A stretch of 64,000 nucleotides of DNA from the NCBI RefSeq assembly GCF_020906515.1, contig NC_085850.1, positions 2,232,001-2,296,000 on the forward strand. The letters run 5' to 3'. The number at the start of each line of letters is the position of its first letter. The first letter of the stretch is position 1. This document shows, in pieces, positions 46,101 through 56,191 of the stretch. The notes under the pieces were generated by a model. That model made no database searches, was not told the DNA's origin, and saw nothing but the letters and a program-made list of their open reading frames with translations. The DNA is from Vanrija pseudolonga. Taxonomy: Eukaryota > Basidiomycota > Tremellomycetes > Trichosporonales > Trichosporonaceae. The position numbers and the translations under genes are program-made.

Positions 46101-46347
46101 CAACGGTACAGACGTTGCACTGCCTTCGGCAATCGAGAGTGAGCAGTCGCCTACGGACACGGCCGTGCCCGGGTCGACGACGCCGCCTCCACCGGAGGAC
46201 AGCGTAGTTGTCAGCGCCAACGGGCGGCCAAGCCCTCGACGAACGGTGAGCCTCGAGTCTCCCGGACGCCCCCCGCACCTCCCTGCTTCGCGCGCCCTCC
46301 CCAACACGACGCAGAGCATGCCGAGCGTCGGGGAGCCACGAGATTGA
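43145..46347 (+). CDS. large hypothetical protein, Pro/Ser-rich with helical core
   Basis: 1055 aa, exons 43145-43672 and 43708-46347 with one 35-nt intron (GTGGGT donor, GCTGACG branch). I do not recognise it. Layout: an N-terminal folded segment (1-60, DAEALFELYGSRGLIDVQG...), a second conserved-looking stretch at about 125-175 (RPVCPNLRDFTPVLVTRPWFKHVMEHYL), a Pro/Thr/Ser-rich linker (about 186-330), a helical core (about 333-650) with DDLDAALTVFMFAPSL, YTRTKSLLEALLSRM and EKEVKLERQNRML, then a long disordered Pro/Ser/Ala-rich C-terminus with an acidic patch (SLESDDESHWLAYANMLDDN). No membrane segment or signal peptide. The core resembles helical scaffold proteins in composition only. The arrangement suggests a cytosolic scaffold or regulator; function unknown. 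Confidence 0.8.
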
Positions 46348-46525
46348 CGAAAGATATCTTGAATGTTTAGCATTTCCTCGGCCCTGTAGCCATTCTAACC
46401 ATAGCCTTGTAGCCCTTCTAATCATAGCATTGTCGTACATTACTTCTTGACGGGATCGTTGACTGGCGTCACCGGCTTGCCCGTTTCCAAGCTGCCTGGT
46501 CAGCTCGCCTCAGCAGCAGTACCCA

Positions 46526-47606
46526 CTATGCCTTGACGTTTGCAAACACGTCCCGCTCGCCCCTGTGAATGGTACCGCGGGTGAATGCGCCGACATGAGG
46601 CTGGAGGGTGACGCGATCGCTGGAGAACAGGGCGGAAGACAGCTTCGGCTCGGGATCGAACACGTCCAGCCCGGCACGGGCGACCTTGCCAGAGTCGAGC
46701 GCACGGACGAGGGCGTCCTCGTCAATCACTGCGCCCTGGGTGTCAGACAGAGCGCAAATCAACAACCTACCCTCGCCGTGTTGACAATGTACACCCCGTC
46801 CTTCATCTTTGCAAACGCCTCGTCGTTGAGCAGGTGCCGTGTCTCCGGCGTGAGCGGTGTGTTGATCGAGATGACATCGGCTGTCGTGTACAGCTCATCA
46901 AGAGACACATATGTCGCGTCCAGTTTCCTCTCCTCTGTCATTGTCAGCCATGAGCGCTAGTAGTCACTCACCGTCCTCTGGCAGGCGGCTGCGGTTGTGG
47001 TAGATGATCTTCATCTCCCAGGGTTTTGTCTTGGCGGCCATGTTCTTGCCGATGGCACCGAGGCCAATGAACCCAATCACCTTGCCAGTGGGATCTTCGC
47101 TCAGCGGCATGCTGCCTCTCCACCTGCCCTAGCGCAGCTCCTGCTCGCCCTGCCTCACCCCCCGCAAGGCGGACAGCATGAGGAGAATACCCATGTCGGC
47201 CGTGGCTGCAGTGACCGCATGAGGCGTGTTGGCGAGGTAGCAACCGTGCTGGATGAGGAGGGGCACGTCGACATCGTCGTACCCAACGCCGCCTTGGGCC
47301 CAGACGCCGCAGGTCCGGGGGGCGAGGAGCGGACCGAGGAGCGCTTCATCGAACGGCGAGTACGCTGCCGTGCCGAACAGCTGTGTGGGTCAGAAACGAC
47401 GACAGTATGCTACCCACCACATAGCCGGCGTCGAATGGCCCATGCTCGCCACACAGCCGCTTCACCTCGGCGACAACCGCAGCGCGATCGCTTGCGGGGA
47501 CGAAGTGGTGGAGATCGTAGTTCTTTGCCAGGTCCTCCCACTCACGGACCGCGAATCGAGGGTACCCGATCCCCAGGATGCGGCGTCGGGGCTTGTGCTC
47601 AGTCAT
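46526..47606 (-). CDS. D-2-hydroxyacid dehydrogenase with an in-frame TAG
   Basis: NAD(P)-dependent D-isomer-specific 2-hydroxyacid dehydrogenase (glyoxylate / hydroxypyruvate reductase group). Exons 47606-47418, 47380-46972, 46934-46771, 46735-46526; introns 37, 37, 35 nt; 323 codons plus stop. The Rossmann motif GFIGLGAIGKN, the catalytic Arg in VNTARGAVID, the Glu in DVFDPEP and the His in QPHVGAF are all present. Oddity: codon 147 is TAG (minus strand 47131-47129), exactly where the family has a variable residue in the pattern LR-x-GRWRG. All flanking sequence aligns without a gap. Either the gene is freshly inactivated, or a 30-nt in-phase intron (GTGAGG at 47158 to CTAG at 47129) is removed; that segment has no branch-point motif and would delete conserved residues. 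The end of the gene shows no decay. Confidence 0.75.
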
Positions 47607-48176
47607 TACGGATCGGATGGAGGTGATGCGAAAGAAATGTCGACTGTGGATCATGTCATCGGTATTATCAGTGGACCATGACGTCGGGCTTGTCCGATTA
47701 GTCGTGATCGGTGCTCACTCCGGCCAGCGAGCCGCGGCCAGCCAGACGGCGGAGAGCGGTCAGGTCGGTGAATGAGGGTTGAAAGGCGCGCTACATGCCC
47801 AGGCCTTGGACATCCCACCCCACAATCCCCAAACCCGCCCCCGCATGTCTTCCGCCTCGCTCTGCTCGCCTCTTTCACTCGAACACTCTCACCAGCAACT
47901 GCTCATCGCTCTCTTGCCGCCCCCACAGCCGATCTACGTGTAGCCCCGCGGGCATACGCGCCACGACAGAGCAAGCAAGCGCACTGGTTCAGCCGTAACC
48001 GCCCAGCAAACGCGGTCGCACTTTACTCCGCCGGCAAACCAAGGAAAAGTCGGTATCCCGTCAACGTTGATCGTCGAAAGGCCGTATCGTCCGCGTTGTC
48101 TCGCCCGTCTTGTCGATATTCAAAACATTTATAGACCTTAGTCAGCACCGTTGACTTGTCCTCGCACCCACACCTC
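47607..48176. other. divergent intergenic region
   Basis: Shared upstream region of the dehydrogenase and racemase-like genes. A TTTATAG string near 48127 is a possible TATA element for the gene at 48177. No gene seen. Confidence 0.5.
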
Positions 48177-49692
48177 ATGCTCGTGAGCACATGGGATGCG
48201 TACACGGCCGTTCAGAGGCCAGGCGACGCGCGGGACGGCGCCGGCCCGTCGTCGCCTACACAACAGTTGAACAACCAACAGCAAACAACATCCCCGCTTG
48301 GACATGGCAATGTCGACGACATGCAGGCGATCCCCGACCCCATGGACCTGCTTAGCCCACCGCTAGCGACGTACGTGTACGACCCGTCGTCCTTCTCGCC
48401 CTTCCTCTCTTTCTCGCCGAACTCGGCCACGCCGATGTCGGTGCCCCTCGTCACCCCGGCCCCGGCCCCACCACCTCCTCCGCTTGCCAAGTCGGTGCCC
48501 AAGCTCGGTGTACTGCAGCTCAACACGTCGTTTCCGAGACCTCCAGGGGACGTAGGGAACGCCGCGTCATGGCCGATGCCAACGGTGGTCCGCGTTGTCG
48601 AGGAGGCGAAAACGGCAACGGTCTTGAGCGGCATGTGGGGGAGTGAGCTGGTCGACGCCTTTGTGCGCGAAGGGGAGAAAATGATGGCCGAGGAGGGGGT
48701 TGTCGCGTTTGTGACGAGCTGCGGCTATGTGAGTTGGACGCTGTGCGAGTGACTGCCATGCTGATACTCCTCAGCTTGCCACCATGCATTCCACGTTGTC
48801 CGCCAAGCTTCCGTTCATGGGCACGAGTGCCCTCCTTCAAGTTGCCTGGCTGCAGATGAGCTTTTTCCCTGGTCCAGACAGCTACCGATCAGTGGGGATC
48901 ATCACGCTCAAGCGGAGCGCCTTGGTGAGAGCAGGATCGGCTCGGCGGCTGTTGCTGACGAAACAGACGGAACGGCATCTCAAGAGCGTCGGGGCGCATC
49001 CTGCAACGCCGATCGTCGGCCTGCCAGAGTCGTCCAACCCGTCGGACGCAATCTTCAAGGCTGTCTTGGAGGAGAAGATTCCCTGTACGTACCGCGCGCC
49101 GCGTTCCCACCACGGCGCTCACTGACACCGGTGCTCAGACGACTATGCGGGGATGCAGCGCGAGGTCGTGGCGGCCGCTCGCACACTGATGCGCGAGTTC
49201 CCAACGCTGCGCGCCATCGTGCTGGAGTGCACCAACATGCCGCCATTCACACGCGCAGTAGCCGAGGCAACAGGCTGTCGAGTGTGGGATATTCTCACTC
49301 TCGGCAAGTGGCTCTACTGTGCCGCTGTTCCGCCCGATTTCTCGCTCCAGAGTACGATTGCGACAGGCGGAGCGTTGATGGGAGGAGGTTTGGGTGCCAT
49401 GGAAGGCGCAGCAGCATTCACGGCCCCGCCAGCACCCGCACCGGCGTCGGCAGCGGCCAACCGCGGCGGTATTAGCGGCATCGTCGGTGTCGAAGAGTGG
49501 CTCGAATGGAAGAAGGCCCACGCCCCCGGCGGCGCTGGCCTGCAGCATAACCAGGCGCAGGCTCAGCTCCAGCGGCAGAGTACAAGCCCGGCATCGACGA
49601 CGAGCCCGGCGGGAGCGCCGCCGCCGCCGAGCGCACCAGAAGTCAACCCGTTTGAAGGTGGTTTCGTCCCAGGAGTCCACTTCGGATTGTAG
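48177..49692 (+). CDS. Asp/Glu/hydantoin racemase superfamily protein
   Basis: 457 aa; exons 48177-48728, 48775-48924, 48967-49084, 49139-49692; introns 46, 42, 54 nt. Residues 1-105 are a Pro/Ser/Thr-rich extension unlike the rest. From about 106 (LGVLQLNTSFPRPPGDVGN) the sequence follows the Asp/Glu racemase fold. The two catalytic Cys are visible: C182 in TSCGY and C304 in LECTNMPP. The second intron was placed so that ITLKRSAL joins TERHLKSVG as in the family; read through, it would insert 14 residues. The C-terminus (about 390-440) is a low-complexity Gln/Ala/Pro-rich stretch. Likely substrate is an amino acid, hydantoin or malate-like acid; not determinable from sequence. The start ATG at 48177 is the first in frame; a later start would drop the unusual extension. 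Confidence 0.82.
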
Positions 49693-49797
49693 AGTAGTGT
49701 TGTATCTATTTATCATTTGCATGTGGAGCTACGTTGGCTAACTACATCAACTCTCTATGTTGGTCGGTCGGGGCGCTTCGGGCATCGCTCCCGCTGT

Positions 49798-50942
49798 CTA
49801 CAGGATGACCTGGGCGTTGGCAGGCGACGCAACACCGCCGTCAAGGTTGAGAGTCATCGACGTGAACAGGAAGGTCCACTTCTGCTTCTCCTCGGCGACG
49901 CGGACGAGCTCGCGGAGGTCAAAGAGCTCGCCGATGGGCAGGCCCCAGCCGGCAAGGAAGACCTCGTGCAGGGGTGGGCGGCCCTCGGCGAAGGGGAAGG
50001 CCTCGTACGCGAGCCTGGGTTATCAGCTCGTCACCTGGCACCCCAGCGACCAGTACTCACGCATCCGTTGCAACCGCCGCGAATCCATTCTCCCAGTGCC
50101 ACCTGGCGACCTCCTCCTTGCTCTCGATACCGATGATACCACCCATGAGGTTGAGCTCCTTCTGCTGCTCGGGGGTGAGCGCCTTGAGGGCCTCGGTGAA
50201 GCCCGTGCGGACGATGAGCAGGTCGCCCTCGGCAAACTCGAGGCCCTGGTCCTTGGCCGCGCCCTGGAGCTGCGCGAGCGTAATGGGCGTGTTGGGGGTC
50301 AGGTGGTCGAGCGGGGGCAGGTTGTTCTTCTTGAGGTAGCGCGGGATGTCGAGGAGGTGGGCGCGCGTCGTGATGGGCTTCTTGGCAAAGACTGAAGGAG
50401 GCGTCAGAGGAGCCCCGGGGACTCGCGCGTCCACTTACGCTGGACACCAAAGCTGGGGTTGGCGGGGTTCTTGACCTCGGCAGACGGCAGCCCACCGTAG
50501 TATGTCTGCTGGCCCTTCTCAGGCCAGTCGTGGTACCCTGCGTGGCGGAAGCCGTCCCACTGGGTTGAGGCCTGGGTGTTGAAGCTGACTTTGTCGTCGT
50601 ACCAGCTCCCATAGTCGATGCTGGGTGGTTTAGTGTGTGTGGTGAGGTGGTGGCGCTACGAGCCGCGGTACTCACACCTCCTGGACGACAGGGCCGCGGA
50701 AGGCTGACTCGAAGGCCTTGTCAAGCAGGGGCAGGCTGGGCTGTTAGACAGGCAAGCTGGTCGCGAGCTCACTTCAAGTTGATGGTAATGCCATACTCGA
50801 CAGCCGCGACACCACGCTTGACGGACTCGGGGGTAATGAGGTTGGTCTGGCCGTACTCGTTGCCCTCTCCCCAGATGCCCCAGGCGTTGAGGTACGGGCC
50901 GTCACGCTTCTTGAGCTCGTCAAAGGTTGGGCGGACTGTCAT
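49798..50942 (-). CDS. cyclase-family hydrolase (kynurenine formamidase-like fold)
   Basis: 319 aa, metal-dependent cyclase family (PF04199 type). Exons 50942-50773, 50735-50676, 50620-50439, 50391-50061, 50014-49798; introns 37, 55, 47, 46 nt. N-terminal DGPYLNAWGIWGEGNEYGQTNL is the substrate-side motif; the core motif is STQWDGFRHAGYHDW (about 95-109) with the Gln-x-Asp form, in place of His-x-Asp, that fungal members carry; GDLLIVRTGF and NGFAAVATDA follow. Bacterial relatives hydrolyse N-formylkynurenine; the fungal branch is mostly uncharacterised. The first acceptor was taken as the second of two AGs because only that one restores INLNLPLLDKAF. It is convergent with the racemase-like gene, with about 105 bp between stops. 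Confidence 0.88.
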
Positions 50943-51847
50943 TATGATCGTGGTTTCGACGGTCGCGAGATGTGAATGGGAGGGGGGGAGGGACCTGTTC
51001 CGCCGACGGCCTCGAAGCTTAAGTAGCTGCTGTTGGCCAGCACACACACGGGCCAGAAAACATCACCTCCTCGCAAATAGCCATGCGCCGCCGGTCACCT
51101 CCAGCAGCCACAAGCTGAAACGCATTGCAAATTGAAAGGTACGTCATTGTAGTTGTTCTGGGCGTGTTCGTGTGGCCGAAGCGGGGCTGACCGGAACGCC
51201 GCAAGCCGACTCTTTACTCGCCGCAGGGACATCGGGCCGCTGCCGCGACCGAGCCAAACAACAGGACGTCAGTCACCTCGCGACCCCAATCATCACAAGC
51301 GTGGTCTGAAGAACGAGCTAAACCTTGACTATGCGCTGCCACACTCACCGCCATGAGCAAGAGCATGCGGAGAAGGTCACTACATGTCTGCCGGCTGTCA
51401 AATTTGCGTCCTGTATCGTTCATTTTTGGCCGCACACCTTCTACGACTTCAATTGAATCCCCGAAGCCGGTGAGCGAGCTAGACTGCGCTCGCAGTACAA
51501 GTGCAACACTTGCGGCACGGCACCGTTCACGTGAGACGCAGCACGACAGTAGACTGTGTGCCATTCCCGGCGGAGCTGGCCCTCTTACCGAGCGTGCCGC
51601 GCACTAGGTCGATCAGCTGCGCGACGACGCAGCCACTGACTCAGCGCCTTCGGACGCGAGTAAACCCAGTGGCACTACAGTGCGGGGTTATCAGAGTCGA
51701 CGAACCGAGACATTGACGATCCGCACTCGGGCCCGTGCCCCCGCACATCAGCTGCCGTCCGGTCCATGGCACATGTCCCCAGTCTTTGAACGTCACCGCG
51801 TACCTCCGAACCGGACGCAGCAAGTGGGGAAATATATACATGGGTGT
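50943..51847. other. intergenic, no supported gene
   Basis: Upstream region of the cyclase-family gene and 3' flank of the hydrolase gene; only chance frames. Confidence 0.5.
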
Positions 51848-52939
51848 CTAAGCCGTCTTGTCGACTACCGCAGCAGCGGCATCGCGCGTCTCTGCCTCCT
51901 TGGCCTTCTGCACGACCTCCTCCACAATCCCATCCATGTACTTGAGCAGCCCGAAATGACCCTCGTCCCACTCGGTCATCTCGGCGCCCGGGATCCGGTC
52001 CGCAAGCCAGCGCATCATCACGACGGGGCTCGCCGTGTCTTGTGTGCCGTGCCATATCCGCACGGGTTTGAACGGGATCGTACCGTAGTCGATGCCCCAT
52101 GGCCGGACGAGCAGCTGCGTCTGGTACACGATCGACTTTGCGCCCTGGGCGAACGGCTCGGTGAGCGCGCGGATGAGCGATTCGCGGCGCTCGGACATGG
52201 GGCGTGCATCGTTTCCACCTACGCCGTCGGCGCGCGCCTTGGCCGCCTGGGACTCGATGAACGCGTCGATCTTGTTCTGCACGTACTTCCGCCCAACGAT
52301 AAACCGAATAATTGAGAGGAGGACGCTAGTTCCAAGTGCGACGAGGGAAGGGACCCGCTCCACGCCCCACGCGAGCCACTGGCGCCCGCGGGACATGTGC
52401 TGCCGGCCAGCTTCCCAGGGCGGGGCAGCCGCGAATAGCCCGACGGTGGTGAGGCGCTTCGTTAATGATGGATCGGCGCCGCAAGCGAGCGAGGACGGCC
52501 CGCCGCCAGACCCTCCAATGACTGCAAACTTGCCGATGCCGAGGTGGTCTGCAAGGTACGCAACGTCGGCAGGGTAGTCTGTGACATTTGGTGGTGGCCC
52601 CGTCGTGGGCTGCAGGGTGGACAAGCCAGAGCCAGGTCGGTCGGGAGTCACTACGCGCAGGCCGTGCTTCTGCGCGATCTTGTCCAGTGCTTCGCCTTCC
52701 AGCCGACAGGATGGGTAGCCGTGAAAGTAGAACAGCGTCGGGTCGGTCGGGTTGGTCGAGCCATAGGTCGCATAGCCAAGCGTCCTGCCGTCAGGGAGGG
52801 TGATTGTTTGGCTGTCTGATGGCTGTGTAGGCGTGAGGGCGGAGCTCGACGCCGACGCCGCTGTCGTAAGAGGCCGATATCCCTGGGCGGTAACGGTGCG
52901 AGCTCGAAGCGTCGTGAGAGCGATCCGCGAGGACGCCAT
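51848..52939 (-). CDS. alpha/beta hydrolase, possibly mitochondrial
   Basis: 363 aa, intronless. The start at 52939 was chosen because the sequence before it has no similarity and the first 33 residues (MASSRIALTTLRARTVTAQGYR...) are basic, hydroxylated and free of acidic residues, as in a mitochondrial presequence. Alpha/beta hydrolase fold marks: oxyanion HGYPS (about 73-77), PDRPGSGLS, nucleophile S144 in GGSGGG, acid D301 in GTQDTASP and H328 in EGHFGLL, a complete triad. A membrane-like segment at about 215-230 (VALGTSVLLSIIRFIVG) sits in the cap region. Substrate unknown; related fungal proteins are annotated only by fold. Lack of introns contrasts with most neighbours. Confidence 0.85.
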   Translation of the reverse strand: MASSRIALTTLRARTVTAQGYRPLTTAASASSSALTPTQPSDSQTITLPDGRTLGYATYGSTNPTDPTLFYFHGYPSCRLEGEALDKIAQKHGLRVVTPDRPGSGLSTLQPTTGPPPNVTDYPADVAYLADHLGIGKFAVIGGSGGGPSSLACGADPSLTKRLTTVGLFAAAPPWEAGRQHMSRGRQWLAWGVERVPSLVALGTSVLLSIIRFIVGRKYVQNKIDAFIESQAAKARADGVGGNDARPMSERRESLIRALTEPFAQGAKSIVYQTQLLVRPWGIDYGTIPFKPVRIWHGTQDTASPVVMMRWLADRIPGAEMTEWDEGHFGLLKYMDGIVEEVVQKAKEAETRDAAAAVVDKTA

Positions 52940-53543
52940 CGTGAGTCTACCTATCTTGATGTCAGTAGGAAGATGACTTGCAGTTACTTGCCTATTATCG
53001 ATGTCTGCTCGTGCCGAGGAGTCAAGAGGTGTGTCTTTTGCCCGACGTTCCGAGCCGAAGAATGCGGACACGCAATGCGGGCGGCACAACTTTCGCGTCC
53101 TTCGTCCGAGTCGAGAGCCGAGACTCTGCCTGCCCAGGTGCACCGCTACCTCTTGGCAGTCGTATCGTGGTCGTATCGTGCACTTTTATCGACTCGTCGG
53201 GCAACATCAAGTCTTGGATGCATTGCTTGGCGAGATGCGGGCAACCAGGACGAGCTGTTGCACGTGGTGGAGCGAGCATTCGGCGAAGTGTTTGGCTCCA
53301 GGGGGGGGGGGGGGGGGCGCGGGACAATTGCCGACTACTTACCTGGCTCCACTGTCCGACTTTTGCCCTCACGTCACGTCACTACCATGGCAGAGTCTTG
53401 GCGGAGCAGCCCCCTTACACCGCAAATCACTGACCCTGGCAGTCTGGACGCATCATGGACTCGGTGCCATCCGTGCCGCTCCTCAAAACTGCGGATGTCA
53501 GCGTTGAATTGCTGCGTTGTAGTTTAACTTCGAGCCTGCGGGC
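52940..53543. other. divergent intergenic region with G17 tract
   Basis: Shared upstream region of the hydrolase and LtrA-domain genes. Seventeen consecutive G lie at 53301-53317. No gene seen. Confidence 0.6.
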
Positions 53544-56068
53544 ATGGCAGCAACCGACACGCCGCAGACCTGGCTTCTTGAAGAATCGCGCGCGCAAATG
53601 GACACGACGAGATACGGCCGCAGCAGCGACACCACTGAGCCGACGGCGGGGGGCGACGAGCCGGGGGCATACCCGCTCATGCCGCTCCGCGATGGAGCGT
53701 ACAGCACCCCATACGACGAGGGAGACAGGAAGGTCGAAGAGGGCGTGAACACCGCGACCTCGACGTCAGTCAAGGCGCACCGACACCACAAGGCCGTGCG
53801 CCGCCTGCCTCTGCTGCGTCAGGCCAACCCCGGCGATGACGAGCCGTGGCTCAAGAAAGAGGACCGGGCTATCTCTTGGCTATCTTTGTTCTATGGTGCG
53901 TTCTCCTTGAAGCACGGCGCTGACTCCAGACCTCGTGGTGGTTACCGTGCTCGGCACGTTCTCCAACACGCACAACGTCCGTACGCCCGACTCAATCCCC
54001 ATCTTCTTCTCGTACGTCACTGCGCCTGTCGATACAGCCATGCTCACCCGAATCCCAGCTTCTTCATCATCGTTGTCTGTATCTGGGTGTCCCAAATCCA
54101 CTACGACGTGCGCTATGAGGCCGAGGACGCGTTCCACCGCATCTTCAAGGCGCTCCAGATCATCGTGTTCATGTTCATCGGCGCGTCGGGAGGCGGGTGG
54201 AACCCAGGGCGTATCGTCAAGATCAAGGACGTGGCTGGCGATGACAGCGCAGCCCAGCGCCAGCTGAACCACGGTACGTCCATTGAACCCCCTCTGTCGC
54301 TGACGCTCCAGACAAGGCGGCTATGTCCTTCCTCACTATTACCCTCGCGTTTGCGGCCACCCGTGCGCTCCTCGCCGTCCAGTACCTTGTCGTTGTCGTC
54401 TCCGGAAGACGGATCAAGCGACGCACCTCGGCCCCGAAGGCAGCGGTCTTCGGCTTGGCGCTGTCTTGCGCCTTTGCCGTTGTCGCTGCCGCTCTGTCCG
54501 CATCCTCGCGCCGCAGGGCCCACATCAAGGTCATCCTCTTCTACATCGGTGTCGGTATCGACACCCTCACCGCCCTATGGCAATACAGTGACTCGGGGCC
54601 TGTTCCTGCCGTCGAGATCGCGGAGCGTTATGGCGCCTTTAGCCTGATCATCATGTAAGTTGAGTCACTTGGCCAGAAGCTAAACCAACCCAGCGGTGAA
54701 GGCTTCGTCGCCCTCAGCGGAATCTTCAACAAGGCCATTGACGGGATCGCAGTGAAAGGCAGCGGTATTTACCTCCAGGTCTTCCTCGGTACGTGATGGC
54801 AAACCACAAAGCTGACCCATAGTCATCGTCGTCATCATCAACCTCTGGAGCTTCCTGTTCTCCAACTTCAACGCCGGGGACCGGATCAACAAAAAGAGGA
54901 CATTTGCATGGGAGATCCTCCACTTCCCGCTCCACCTGTCCATGATGCTCCTCATCGCGGCCATGGTCGTGAGTGTATGGCGGCTGTGCAATGCTGACCG
55001 AAGAACGCCGTTGCCATCGACTCGTTGCAGAGCGGCATCTCCCAAGTGCTCAGCTATCTCGAGGAGATGCAGAAGTGGTTCCTGGAGAACCAGCCTCCTG
55101 CCGCGGACGAGATGCGCAAGATAACTCTGTTCTTCAATCGTCTCAATCCTCAATTCCTCACCCTCAAGGACGTGATTCAGGATGCTATGAGCACCAAGCC
55201 GCCCACCCTGTTTGCTCCCACCATGTTCTACCAGCTGATGGGAACCTTCCTCCAGCAAGTTTCGGTCGTAGGTCACTTCAAAACATATCAGTGCTGACCT
55301 GCAGAAAAGCGGCGTGGATCTGACGGACGCCGCTTCAACACTCTTGGATGCTCTCAACGCCCTACCGATTGCCTTCAATGACACTGTCGTTGAGCTCGGC
55401 TCCTCTGGCTCCAATATAACCGTCGGGAGTGACATCCTTGGAAACCTTACCGACACCGCGGGCAACCAGACGTTTGGCGAGAGCCCTCCATTTACGGCCA
55501 ACGAGGACACTCTACTCCAGGCCATTGTCCTCTTGATCGCACTCACGATGCGCATTTCCACAGACGTGTTCAGCGGGATTCTGTGGCTCTACCCAGTGGC
55601 GGTATGTTTCTCATTCGGAGACCCGAGCTAACGAAGTTACTAGGGCGCGACGCTGATCCTCTGCGCCCTTCGTTCGATGATGCGCTACCACTTCCGTGGT
55701 CAAGCGCACTACGTGATCCACGGAGCCCAGATCGGCGTCGGAATTGCGCTTGGACTCCTCGGCCTTCTCAACATCGGCAGCGGCGAATTCTTCATCGAGA
55801 CCCACGACACACACTTGATTGGGGCGAATCCGAATAGCAAACCCATCTACCAGGTGGTTGCGATGGGTTGGGCGATTGCGATTGTCGCAATCGCGTACAC
55901 CGCGGTAACGATAGGCACCCAGGTGAGCCTGCTACCATGACAGGTCGCTGACAGTAGCTCTACCTCGTCGTGCTGCACCGTGTGGATGGCGGCGTCTTTG
56001 AGGAACACGAGGGAGAGAACGCCGAGACGTGGCGCGAGTGGTGGCATAGACTTCGTGGTAAGAACTAA
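53544..56068 (+). CDS. LtrA-domain multi-pass membrane protein
   Basis: 727 aa, low-temperature-requirement A family. Ten exons: 53544-53895, 53930-54011, 54059-54273, 54312-54654, 54694-54788, 54823-54968, 55004-55267, 55305-55601, 55644-55922, 55958-56068; introns 34-48 nt. After a soluble, acidic N-terminus (1-110) come the LtrA hallmarks: SWLSLFYDLVVVTVLGTFSN, SQIHYDVRYEAEDAFHRIFK, RYGAFSLIIIGEGFVALS, then a lumenal or cytosolic insertion (about 420-540) and a final helix group. Some 8-10 hydrophobic helices. The Asp in the first helix and the GEGF motif are conserved in bacterial LtrA. Function is unknown beyond the cold-growth phenotype that named the family in Listeria. The donor of intron 7 (GTAGGT) was chosen among several GTs by phase. 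Confidence 0.88.
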
Positions 56069-56191
56069 TAAATGGAATGGCTGACTGCATGGGTTCTGCA
56101 TATTTTCTGTCCACTTTTTTCTTCACTCGTGCTGCTTGCTTTCTTGCTTCCACTGACGACTTTATTCAACTAATCCACTCCACTCCGCAGC

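Noticed and set aside
47112-47158. 47-nt intron that would remove the in-frame TAG of the dehydrogenase (GTGAGG to GAGAGGCAG)
   Set aside because: It leaves the reading frame shifted, losing the Rossmann motif downstream.
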